This document shows, piece after piece, positions 23,461-34,192 of a DNA stretch of 64,000 nucleotides. The notes beneath the pieces are model-generated. The model did no database searches. It worked only from the letters and a program-made list of their open reading frames with translations, and had not been told where the DNA came from. The stretch is from Thalassia testudinum (Eukaryota > Streptophyta > Magnoliopsida > Alismatales > Hydrocharitaceae): contig JAZHRO010000019.1 of assembly GCA_037157565.1 (NCBI GenBank), positions 61,812,501 through 61,876,500 of the forward strand, written 5' to 3'. Within the stretch, counting starts at the first letter, position 1. The number at the start of each line of letters is the position of its first letter. The position numbers were made by a program, and so were the translations under genes.

Positions 23461-24657
23461 ACATCGATAAAAAATAATTTTTCACTTAAAATATAATTTT
23501 TTACATATAAGATATTATTTTTCATATGAAAAATAATTGTTTATTTATAAAAAATAATTTTCATCGAGAAAAAATTACCACTTTTACTCCATACATTATA
23601 AAATTCTTTATAACATATATTTATTTACCCTTTCAAGAAAAATATATATTTATTTACTTTTTAGCATCTCAAATCATCGGCTCCGAATAGTATCGCCCAC
23701 GCATGCCATCTTCTCATAAATGCCCCAAATGGCTGGCAGTGTACCCCTTACATTCCTTAAAAACTAGGATCTGCGTAATTGATTCAAGTCGTTTGCACCT
23801 GCACCTTATACCATGGATATTGCCAGCTCGGGCATGTGCACCTATGTATATTGTTCACTTTTTTTTTTCATTGGAGAGATACACCTATGTTTGGCTTGGG
23901 TAAACAAATGGCATTAGACTCAAATTTTTTTTAGTAAAAGAAAATGATTATCTTTAGAATTGTTAAAGAATGTGTTATGAGGTGAAGTTGATGTTACTAC
24001 TGAAAATATATTAATTAATTTAACTTCAACAAAAATGTTAAGATTTTAAGTGTACGAAGGTGTAATAACTTAAAAAATAACCTCATATATTAAACTTATT
24101 ATGAAAGTAGGCAATGAAATAATAACTTAAGGTTAAACATTTTGAATGGTTTAGATTTTTAGATTCATATTCAACGAGTTATCAAAATTAATTTTTTTCA
24201 ATCGAAATTAAATTTAGGCCGTGGCAATTACACCATTCTCCTCACCACCTAGGCAGCGATTGAAGCCGTGCTTTACTACATGTTCCATCAGGTGTTGTGC
24301 CGTCTGTCATCTTCTTTGGTTTTTTGTTTTACTGGAAGGAGAAGGGTATTTATTCATGAAACAAGGAGGTAGGATTAGGTCAAAACCAGTCAAGTACAGG
24401 CAAGAAAATGAGAATCTGACCATTACTTTGGGCCTAATATACAGAAGACTATGAAGTATAAATATATCAATTTGTCGTTAGAAGGTATCATCCACAAAAG
24501 TGAAGCAATCCAACTGTGTCAATTTGTCATCTTCCCTGTAAGGTCACTCATGAGTTTATTAATCAAATTAACTTAGAATGTGGGGACAAACTTTTCTGAT
24601 GATTTTCCCGGATTAAAAGTCCAAATTAAGGCCGTCGAATAATATGCATTCTATAAG
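23461..24657. other. AT-rich unassigned sequence
   Basis: No gene is supported. The short plus-strand frames at 23703-23903 and 24221-24454 lack domains. Confidence 0.35.
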
Positions 24658-24948
24658 TTACTGCATCGCATATGCATGGCTAATATCTTGCTCCCACTTG
24701 GACATAGGCTTTTTGGCTCCTTCCACAAACTCGAGAGAACGCAACGAACATGTTGGTGTAGGGTTGTGGTCATAGCGACGGGAAGGCCCCAATCCTTTTA
24801 TTGCAGGGCTTTTCTTTGAGGCATATCCTCCGCTTATATGCCTCTGGGGATAAGGCTTTGAGGAGAACCCAATATGCTTCCACATAATGCCACATCGATC
24901 CTCGAATGCTTTTCTTACACCTGACGCAAAGCAAATAGCCACGGGCAT
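24658..24948 (-). CDS. Hypothetical protein, possible host gene or exon
   Basis: A 96-residue frame starts MPVAICFASGVRKAFEDRCG and ends HAYAMQ. Its composition is mixed, with no low-complexity run, and has Cys, Trp and several Gly/Pro-rich turns (WKHIGFSSKPYPQRH). It lies where no copy of any repeat of the window is seen, unlike every other frame of this size. I do not recognise the family and see no transposon domain. It could be an exon or a fragment of a larger gene, since no partner exon, promoter or poly(A) signal was identified. A chance frame is still possible. Confidence 0.3.
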   Translation of the reverse strand: MPVAICFASGVRKAFEDRCGIMWKHIGFSSKPYPQRHISGGYASKKSPAIKGLGPSRRYDHNPTPTCSLRSLEFVEGAKKPMSKWEQDISHAYAMQ

Positions 24949-25369
24949 TAATTACCAACACTTGAATTCTCGTTCAATACTCCATTTTGTGCTTTTACTT
25001 GAGGATTTCAATCCGTCATTATTGCATTGTACATCTTCAGTATTTTTTGTGCAATACACACCACAATCCCCATAAACACTAGTCTGATCCCAAGGATGAC
25101 ATATAGACATCAACTAGGGAATGGCATTCTCTCGGTTTTGAGTAAGATAATTAACTAACAAAAACAAGTAGTGCGCTTGCTTTGATCATATTATGGAGAA
25201 ATAGAAATATATAAATCAATGCTTACATAGATACCATCGTCGTTTAGAATAAATTATAGTTTTTACACCTATTTATTTAGATGCGATCATTTTCTAGATA
25301 AAATAGAAAAAAATCTAATAAAAAATTGTGATTCCAAATTGACCTAGGCCCCATTGTATCCAATATGCA
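24949..25369. other. Unassigned sequence
   Basis: No gene or repeat copy is recognised between the hypothetical frame and the copia-like remnant. Confidence 0.35.
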
Positions 25370-25731
25370 TTGGATTATAATTCAATATATAAACTAGTAT
25401 ATATATTTACATATAAAAATAATCATGTAACATAAAGATTATGAACTGTCATTGTAAATGCATATAATTTAAAGTGATCAATTAAGGTTAAATATTGGGT
25501 ATGTGCATAAAATGTAAAATGATTAGTGCTGTGTTTAAAATAAATGTGTAGAGACCAACTTATAAATTGTGGTTCTTTGATAGGTGAAAGCATAATTTAC
25601 TATTAGCAATTAGTGTAATTGCTAATTATAGGAGGTTTTGGTCCCCAATAGTCCTCGTTAGTTTTTCTCTAGGCATTCCCATCATGACTCTAGAGAGAGA
25701 GAGGGTTTTGGAGAGACTCCAAGAAGGCTGG
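25370..25731. repeat. Copia-like remnant related to 2390-2830
   Basis: Ordered similarity to 2390-2830 includes GGGTATGTGCATAAAATGTA, a second block around GCTAATTATAGG, GGTCCCCA and a final GA-rich block. It ends at the inferred start of the Tat-like LTR, so this remnant is probably the sequence into which that element inserted. Confidence 0.55.
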
Positions 25732-26408
25732 TGATCGGAGCTCCGAGGATCAGAGGGTCCGACTCAACAACTCAAACAATCGAACCTCCTACGTGAGTGT
25801 AGGGTTCGACCCAAGGGTTTAAGCAATCGCATGAGAGGCAAAGAGTTTGATGACCCAGTTTTACCATAAGGGGTGTACGTCTAGGGGGAGGAAGATGCTC
25901 CCAAGTATGTACTAGTAAAAAATAGGATTACAATCTCTCTTTTTCTCTCAAGTTGCTTAGGAGTGGGCCTCGAGGGCATCTCTCCACTATTTATAGTACT
26001 GGAGTTGGTTTTTTGTGAGATCTTCTGACTGGATACGTCCTCTAACAAGGTATGTAGTCAGATTATTAATTGCGGTGGCCATGTCATCATTTATTGGGGG
26101 TATGGTCGTGCTATACTTTTTTCGCCGTCTCTTTTAGCAGATAGGGTCCTTTGGGTCTAGCTGTATCTAGGCCTTCCTGGGTGTAGGCGGGTTGGATTTC
26201 TGGACATACCTGTATCCGAGTCTTTTCAGATGTAGGCGGGCCAGATTCCCGAGCCCGCTTGTATGCAAGACCTTTTTTGGATGTAGGCGAGTTGGATCCC
26301 CAGACCTTTATGGGTCGGACACTTCTTTCCGAGCCTTTCTAGATTGAACCCTTCTTTCTGATCCTTTCTTGCGGTTTTGGGTTCGAGGGCAGTTTTTGCC
26401 CCTCATCA
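25732..26408 (-). repeat. Inferred 3' LTR of T
   Basis: The 677-bp segment is bounded by TGATCGG and CCTCATCA, so it starts TGATGAGGGG on the minus strand. The adjacent tract GAAGTAAAGGG-GGCATA, split by the Athila insertion, is a good polypurine tract. A correctly oriented CTATAAATAG lies inside. The second LTR is off the window, so the left end is provisional. Short GTAGGCGGG and GTAGGCGAG repeats lie at 26185-26295. Confidence 0.5.
25987..25996 (-). promoter_or_regulatory. TATA box in the LTR of T
   Basis: On the minus strand the site reads CTATAAATAG, about 410 bp from the LTR start, which supports the minus orientation of T. Confidence 0.6.
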
Positions 26409-26656
26409 TATGCCACTGATAAACGTCAGTTTATCATCATTCTTATGCATTAAAGCAAACATGGCTCTTAGGATTTTAATACCACAAACAGGTTTTTAGG
26501 ATGCATTAGGCATAAATTAGGTTAGGCATCCATCACACATTTTGTTGTCTTTTTAATATGTTTTTGTGAGTGTTAGGGATAAACAGATTGTCAGATCCCT
26601 AGAACCCTAGCACCTAGTAAGGCAACTGGTGAAGGAGAAGCCCAAACTGGTTGGAA

Positions 26657-27250
26657 CTTAGCTTGATCCAGCTCATCATAGCTGGATTCCAGCTCACTTG
26701 GACTAGGGTTAGCTCATCCTAGCTCCATTCAGCTCATCTCAGCTGAATGGCAGCTCAAGGGAGCTTATCTCAGCTCACCTTAGCTCAAGTCAGCTCAGAT
26801 CCAGCTCAACTTAGTTGAGTCTAGCTCTTCTCAGCTCTCATCAGTTCACTGGGAGCTCTAGCTAGCTCAGTTGAGTTGACTGGAGTTCACCCCAGCTCAG
26901 GTCTAGGTATATCTAGCTCCACTCAACTTCAGCCAGCTGAAGATTACTTCATCTTAGCTCAGGAAGCTCAAGTCCAGCTCCCGGGGATTTAGCTTAGCTA
27001 CTCCTACTAGCTAGGTCATCCTTGGGAATATCAGACCCAGCTCACCTCAGCATATTTCTGCAGAAGCCAGCTTGCTTTATCTAGGCTTGGTAACTAGCAA
27101 AGAACTAGCAAGCTGAGCCAGCTAAAGTAACTCCATGCCACCTTCTTCAGCAGCTACCAGCTCCAGTTCAACTCCAGACAAGTTCCTTCAGCTCCTCTCC
27201 TCTAAACCCTAGCTCTAGATGCCTACTCCTCTACCCTACTACTAGCTTAG
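26657..27250. repeat. AGCT-rich array in A1 5' LTR
   Basis: I counted 29 AGCT tetramers between 26657 and 27045, about one per 13 bp against one per 256 expected at random. Typical units are CAGCTC, TTAGCTCA and TCAGCTGA. The array lies upstream of the TATA box, in U3. Confidence 0.8.
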
Positions 27251-27721
27251 CTAAGCTCCAGCTCCCTTGGCCATCCACCACCCTAAAACCCTGCCTAAAT
27301 AGCTCCACCAACTAAACCCTACTTAGGTCCACCTAAGCTAGCTCCACCCCTACTCTAGTTGGCACCAACCTAATCACCACCTTTCACCCCTCAACCACTA
27401 CCAAAAGGCACCAAATAGTTGGTGCCAAAACCACCCTAACTACCTCCCTTTTGGCACCAACTTCACCTCTCATCTCAACCCTACACCTACTCCCTCAACC
27501 CATCTCCACCATCCACCTCACCATCCTTCTAGAAACCCACTTGTTGGTGCCAATTTGGTGGCGTCTCTCCACCACCAAGAGCCACCAACACCACCATAAT
27601 TACCACCCTACAAACCCCTTAGGTTGGCTCCAACAACCTCCACCGTTAGATTAGCTAACCACCTCCCAAATTCCATCCTAACCCTCCATCTATAATCCAC
27701 GCCAACCACCACCTTCCTACC

Positions 27722-27731
27722 CTATATATAC
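27722..27731 (+). promoter_or_regulatory. TATA box of A1 5' LTR
   Basis: CTATATATAC within an otherwise C/A-rich stretch. The same site is at 49181-49190 in the 3' LTR. Confidence 0.7.
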
Positions 27732-28729
27732 CCCTCCTAACCACCACTAAAATCTCATCCTCCATTTACTTTAATTCTACCCTACATCCACCCTAACCCA
27801 TGGCCAAGGAGAAGAAGAGAAGAAGATTAAAGGGGCATCCTACTTGCCCCCTTAGTGCCTTCTTCCCCTTCTCTCTTCTTCCTTGTGCCACGCCAAGGAG
27901 GAGTAAGCTCATCAACTTGGAGGATGGCCAGGCATTGGAGGAGAAGGGTGGTGCACGCCCACCCTTGGAGGAGCAACTAAGGTGGAAGCATCCACCTTGG
28001 AGGAGCCAAGGCACGCCCCCCTCTAAGGCTTGCCAGGAGGAGACCACTTGGACGAGTTATTCAAGAAGAACAAAGGAGCCCTCTTTAACTGCAGGAGTAG
28101 TCACAGTTGGAGCAAGAGCTTCACCATCATCATCCAGGATTTTTGTTTCATTTGCTTTTTAGTTTTATTTTTTGTCATAGAAGCTTTCCTCTATAAGTGT
28201 AGAACAAAATTTCAGTTTCTATAAAGTTGCTTTTCCTAAATTTGTGCACCTTGTTCTCTACTTTAGTTTTGTTTTAACAATTTCACACCCTCTTCCCAAT
28301 TATCCTAGGCCTTCACTTGCTTAGGGTGAGCTTGGGAAGAGGTCATTCTTGCCACTTATTTGCTAAAGTAGGTGTAGTCTTTTCCCGCAATCAACTTTGC
28401 GTATTACTCTTATTTCAAAAAACCACAAAAAAATTATATACTGAAAAATACCAAAAAGAAAGGTGATTTTTAGTTTACAAGCAAGAGACTCGATTTTGAA
28501 AACAAATTACCTCATTAGACGACCCTAGATACTTCCCCTATCTAGGATTACAAATTTAAAAGCAAATCGATTTTTGTGCATTGCAATGATAAAACCCTAA
28601 TTTTACAAACCACGTAAAAAGCTCGATCACTTTGAGCTTCCTAATGCTGATTTGCCTCAATCTCAACAATAAGCCCCTCGCCTAATCTTTACTCCTTGAT
28701 CGCTGAGAAGATTTCTCAACTTCATGCCA

Positions 28730-31153
28730 ATCAATAATTGTTAACTATGATATCACAAACCTAGCCAACCAAAGGCCAAACCCACCACCTCGTCAGTAGC
28801 CTATCGTTCCTCTAAAGAATTACTATGATCCTTCCTATTATGAGGAAAGACCGGGGGTGGTCATACCTGAAGGGGACTTTGAGATCAAGCCGGCAGTTCT
28901 GAACCTGATTAAACATTTCCATGGCCTTCCCAGGGAAGCCCCGTTTAGCCACCTTGAAGAACTAACTCATCTTGCACAAACAACCCATTCCCGAAATGTG
29001 CAAGAAGACCTATGGCTGATTTGGCTATTTCCATTATATCTTAAAGATAAGGCTGCTTACTGGTTCAAGACCATTAGTCAACCCATTACCACATGGCCTT
29101 AACTCAAGAGTGCCTTCCTCAAAAAATTCTTTCGTATAGGTCATGCAAATTCTTTACAAAGATCTATTACGACCTTCCAACATAAATCTGGCAAGAGTTT
29201 TCATGATTCTTGGAAAAGATTACAAGATCTCTTAAGAAGTTGTCCGCACCATGACATTCCCTTATGACAGCTCATACAGATCTTCTATCACGGATTAGAA
29301 GATCAAATTCGACATTTTGTCGATGCCTCGTGTGGCGGTAACTTCTTAAATAAGGATGCTGAGAGTGCCTATGACCTTTTTGAAGAAATGAGTGAAAACT
29401 CATTTAATCAAGCTTCCATGAACACCTTTTGCAGAACTTCAAACCCACAGTTCGGTGTTCATGAAATAGGCACTCAATCTATTCCTGTTACCTAAGACAA
29501 TCTTCACATGATCGCTCAAAAACTCGACTAGATGCAAATTAATCAAAATAAAATTGAGCAAAGACTTGCCACACCAACCAAAGCTCCACACAGTCCACCT
29601 CTAACCTAGCCTACTATTCCATGAAGAAAAATTTACACAATCTAAACACTACCCCTGCTGATTATCATCAATATTCTGAGGCTTTCTATGACTCACTGGG
29701 GAATTACAACTATCCAAACCCTAACCCCACTCAAAATATTTCTGCCCTCCAGGAGCAATTTAGAAATTCTTCCAACTGGAAGAATTACCTGAACCACTCC
29801 TGGAATAACCTGGTTCCTCCCCAAACTTCAAATCAATTTAGTGGGTATGGGTCGAATCCAACCTATCATCCAGGGCCATCTCAATAAGACATCAATGCCC
29901 AGATGATTAATACCCTGCAGGACATGCAGAGTAAAATGACGGAAGTAACCCATGCTGTCACAAATCTAAATAATCAGATTGGGGTTACTCCAAGACCTGC
30001 AACGCATCTACCCTCTCAACCCATACCCAGTCCTAATCATCAAAGGAACCAGTATCTGGGCAGAAATCAACATTGCCAGAATCAGCCTCCTACTAATCCA
30101 CCACCTCAGCAGCCCCCCAGGTTTCCACAACAGGCTCCCCCACCTCCTCCAAATAATAATCTGATTGCACATGCAATTATGTTGAGGAGTGGGAAAACCA
30201 CCACTGATCCTGGGCCTTCACAACAACCTGGTGAAATCCACATTCCTATGCAAATTGACTCTGAACTCCTACATCAGGAAGAAAAAGAAACACAAAAATA
30301 TTAAGACACAACTCCTATCCCTTTTCCACAAGCTCTCCACCCCACCACTGATCGAAAAAGGAAATCTGAGCCCTCAATAGTAGAACTCATGGATTTATTT
30401 GGGCAAGTTCAAATCAATATCTCTCTCCTAGATGCAATCAAATATATATCTGCATATGCCAAATTTTTGAAGGTGATCTGTACTCCAAAAAGGCAGGCCA
30501 AAAATCTAGGATAGGTACATCTTTTAGAGACAGTAATCTCTGTCATACAAAGCAAGCTGCCTCCTAAGATGAAAGATTTGGGCGCACCTTTAATTTCAGT
30601 GATTATTGATGACACTACCTTTGATCGCACCCTTCTTGATCTTAGTGCCTTAGTCAATATCATTCCCACGATTTTATTTGAAGAATTTCATATTGGTGAA
30701 TTAAAACCTGTTGAGCCGTTTGATCTACAATCAAACCTCGTGGGATTGTCGAGGATGTTTTGGTCAAGGTCCAGAATTGTGTCTTCCCTGCAGACTTTCT
30801 GGTCCTTGACATTGAAGTACCTGAATCTTTATTGAATGCCCCAATAATTCTTGGATGACCCTTTTTGGTCACTGGTAAATATCAATTGCCACATAGTCAA
30901 AATGGACATCGCCTGTGCAGGCCAAACTATCACTCTTGATATTTTCAAATCCTCCAAGAGATTCCATGATGATAACTTTTTTGAGGACTCAGATACTGAA
31001 ATTTCAAATTTGGTGGAGGATACTATGTTGGTAGATACCCTTCTCGACCACAAATTTTTTGAGGAATCTTACTTAGAATCAGTGGTCGGCGAAATCTATG
31101 ACTTGGAGACTTGTCTTCCACAAAAATCTATTCCTAATGATCCCCCTGATTAA
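28730..31153 (+). pseudogene. gag-pro: Athila-type gag-protease, degenerate
   Basis: Gag signatures run in one frame from about 28800: VIPEGDFEIKPAVLNLIKHF, HGLPREAPFSHLEELTHLAQ, LFPLYLKDKAAYWFKTI, LKSAFLKKFFRIGHANSLQ, then SWKRLQDLLRSCPHHDIP and IQIFYHGLEDQIR. This is the retrotransposon capsid domain. In-frame stops lie near 28803, 29100, 29267, 29492, 29529 and 29608, with a frameshift near 29620. The next segment (29621-30304) is Asn/Pro/Gln-rich, ending near AIMLRSGKTT, as in Athila gag. Protease-like sequence follows (30569 on): the active-site region reads LLDLSALVN where Athila proteases have a DLGAS-type motif, then a frameshift before VEDVLVKVQN and a stop in the segment APIILG-PFLVTG. 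The sequence is cut by L1 at 31604. Confidence 0.85.
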
Positions 31154-33434
31154 TCCTCTGACCCACCCACTTTTCTTTCAACCCACCCCTGCACACTAAC
31201 CTCACCTACCTTTCATCATTCCTTTCCCACCCCCTTTCACCTGGACTTACCACCAGACCCACCTGAGTTTGGCATTCATCTTAAATTAAAACTATGGCCA
31301 GACTCGGGTTACACTTACATTTTCCATCAAATTTTGATCCCCATCTTTTTACCACTTAACTTTCTAGGGATCCAGAAGAAGACCCTTTTTATGCGGGCAT
31401 CCAAGTGTCCAACTACTTACATGAAAATTCATCTTCTGTGCATACCTTCATGCCCGGCTAAATGGAGTAAAAGATAGCACTGAATGGGAGGCAACACATC
31501 ATTTTTTTGCTTTCATTTTCTCTTTCTTTTTCCTGGTTTTGACCATCCTAAACCTGACTGCCTTTATCTAAGGTGATCCCTTCTCCTTTTTAATGCATGT
31601 GAACTAGTAACGGGTTTTTCAACCGCGGCTAGTCTTTGTTCGTTTTAGTGCTTATTACAGTAATGTCGTTATAGTGTAAAATAAGACAGCTACGGTTGTC
31701 GTTACTATAGAAATTTTACTCGGAAATAGAATGGTTTCCCGAGGTCGAACTCAGGGAGCTACTAGAATTCTAGAAGTACAAAGTTTTCTTTATTACAAAA
31801 ATAAGAGAGAGAGAGGGAGAGATAGATTTCGATTTTTGGCTTCTTCTTCTCTTCTTTCTCTCTTTGCTTCTCTTCTTCTCTTCTTTCTCTTTTCCTGTGC
31901 GAAGTCTTCTTCTGCTTCTTTCTTCCTTCTTCTCTTTTCTTTCTCTTCAGCTACGGAGCCTTCTCTTTTCTTCTTCTTCCTCTCTACTTTATCTCCTCTG
32001 AAGCTTCATCCGTCATCTGATACCGCAGTCAGACGACTTAAACGGTGGTTTACTACAGTGCTTCCTTTTCTTCCTTCACTGCTTCTTCTTCTCTGCTTTA
32101 GCGAGCCTTCTTCTTTGGTCTCCTGCCTTACTCAGCTGCAAGGCTTCTTCAGGGTTTCTTCTTCTTCTGCTCCTCCTCTTCTCCTTCCTGCAGCTAAGTG
32201 TTGAGTCTGCCTCCTTTACACCCTGTTCCTGCACAGGGCATGGCAAAACCTAGCCCTTCCCTCTACCTGCACGTCTCTCTCTCTCTGTAAACTGCTCACA
32301 GGAAGCTCTCCCAGAGCCGGGTTAACGGGTCGGGTTGCGTAACCGGGACCAGGCACACCGGCGTGGGTGGTGCGCGAGGAGTGCAGGGTAGTGTCGAGTC
32401 GGATCCGCCAGGTCTGCGAGATGAATCCGCAGACGAGGCGGGTGATGGGCGAGGGACCTCACCCCAGGTGCATTCGGAGGCAACCAGCCGTATACACAAA
32501 AACAATTTAAAGTGGTGCGGCGATTTGAAGACTCACGATGTGGGACTAAACTTTGTCCCTTCTCGCTCGCGCCTGCAGGAAGGATGTGACCTCGCCTCAG
32601 CAGCAGCGTCCTCGTTTCCCTTCGCAAACCAGCTGCCTGCCTTCACCCGAGTCTTCCCAATTCACCTCAGCTAGAGTCCTGACGCTTCGAGGCTTGGAGC
32701 TCGCTTGGAAGCTCCTTGCGTCGTCGCCGATGGCGGCGAGAGATGAAAGTCTGTCTAACACAAATAAGGCCTCTCGGCCTAATCACACCACAGGGGAACC
32801 TTCGCCGTGGCACGGCGAAGGTAGTGCTGGGTGCAGCAGGTCGCGGGCGGTGTATGGCGGCAGCCCTAGGTCGGACTGCAACCGGAAAAGTGGGTTTGAT
32901 CAGGGGTGTGCTGTGGAGGTGTGGAGTGGTAGTGGAGGGGCGGAGGGTGTTTGGTGAAGTGAGGCAGAGCTTTTAGGATAGTTGGCGAGTCGTATGGGGT
33001 TGTGGGATGACTGGGACGACTCGTCGGAGAGTGACCGGAGGTGGGGAAGATGAGGGTGGTCAGGCGTGGTCGTAGGGCGATCAAGCAAATTAAGTTGGGG
33101 AAAAGAAAGTGGGGAGGAAGGGAAGTAACTGTAACCTACCTACAGGGATGAAGGGGGGCCGGAGCGGCGGGCAGCCGTACCGACTGTCGCCGGAGAAGAA
33201 ACACCCAGAGGGAGAGAGCGGCGGTGAGGAAGAGGGTAGGGAGGCGCGCGCTTGGTGCGGCGCGATGCGGGGAGATCAGGCGAAGGTGGCTCTGCTGCTG
33301 GTATTGCAGCAGAGCGACGAGAAGGAGGAGGAGGAGCTGTCGGAGCTGGTGGGTTCCTGTCGGAGTGGAGAGAGAGGAAGGGTTGAGGGATTCTCCATCA
33401 AGACCGAGCTGGGAGAAATGGCTGGCGCGCTGGT

Positions 33435-33444
33435 CTTTATAAAG
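33435..33444 (-). promoter_or_regulatory. TATA-like box in L1 left LTR
   Basis: CTTTATAAAG is self-complementary, so it gives no orientation by itself. It is conserved at 44979-44988. Confidence 0.55.
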
Positions 33445-34192
33445 GCGGTGGCGGAGGGGCGGACGCATGTTGGCAACGTGCGTCCCTCGCTGGAGTATGG
33501 TTAGAGACGAGACTCAAACCTTCCGCGCATTCGCACGGAAGGTGTGGGCGTCGTCAGGTGAAATGGCCGAGTCCCTGCGATAGCAGACATCGCAGGGAAC
33601 TCCGCATTCTCTTTGTAGGACGCCCCCCTCACCCTGCGCGGCGCCATGCTCCCCGCAAAGTCGCCAGAGCATGGTGCTGCGCAGAGACTTGCAGGAGGGA
33701 CCAAAATGCAAAGAACGAAGAGGAGATTAGGGGCCAGAATGCAAGGGTTTCGAAAGTTGGGGGTCAAAAAGTAAATGATGAGGACCAAATTGCAAAGTCA
33801 GTCAAGGAGGTCTCTTCTTAGGCTCAAGTTTTTAAACATGACTAAGTTGGACCTAAGGATTTTAATGGTGAATTTTGTTTCTAGGTCAAACCATGTTTGA
33901 CCGACCAATTTATGTAAAAACCTAAATTAAATCATTAATTGGGCATGGTTCTCATTGTAGGTCAAAATGGGTTTCTAAGGCCAAATTGAAGGTTCTAAAC
34001 TATAGAGATTTTTTTTTTATGAATTTTAGAGGGTTTAGTTTATTTTTACCCTGCCTCGAACCACGTGAATTGAAGTGGGTTTGTTTTAGGGTTACAGAAT
34101 GTCATTTAATTCCCTGGAGTTGCTGTAGCCCTTGTTGGATCAGATCATCCCACTTTCCTTCTTATTAGGTTAGTTTGACCTATGTTTGGACC

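Larger units (their letters stand above)
26417..28629 (+). repeat. A1 5' LTR
   Basis: The 2213-bp copy holds, in order, an AGCT-rich segment, a CCACC-rich segment, a TATA box (27722-27731) and a leader. A 121-codon frame at 27800-28162 starts ATG here but ACG in the other LTR, so it is probably not a real gene. Confidence 0.85.

Noticed and set aside
27800..28162. 121-codon frame in the A1 LTR
   Set aside because: The ATG is ACG in the other LTR and the frame is shifted there; no domain.
31731..32204. Ser/Phe/Leu-rich frame in the L1 left LTR (and 43372-43572)
   Set aside because: Translation of a CTTCTT low-complexity tract; the frames differ in length between the two LTRs.
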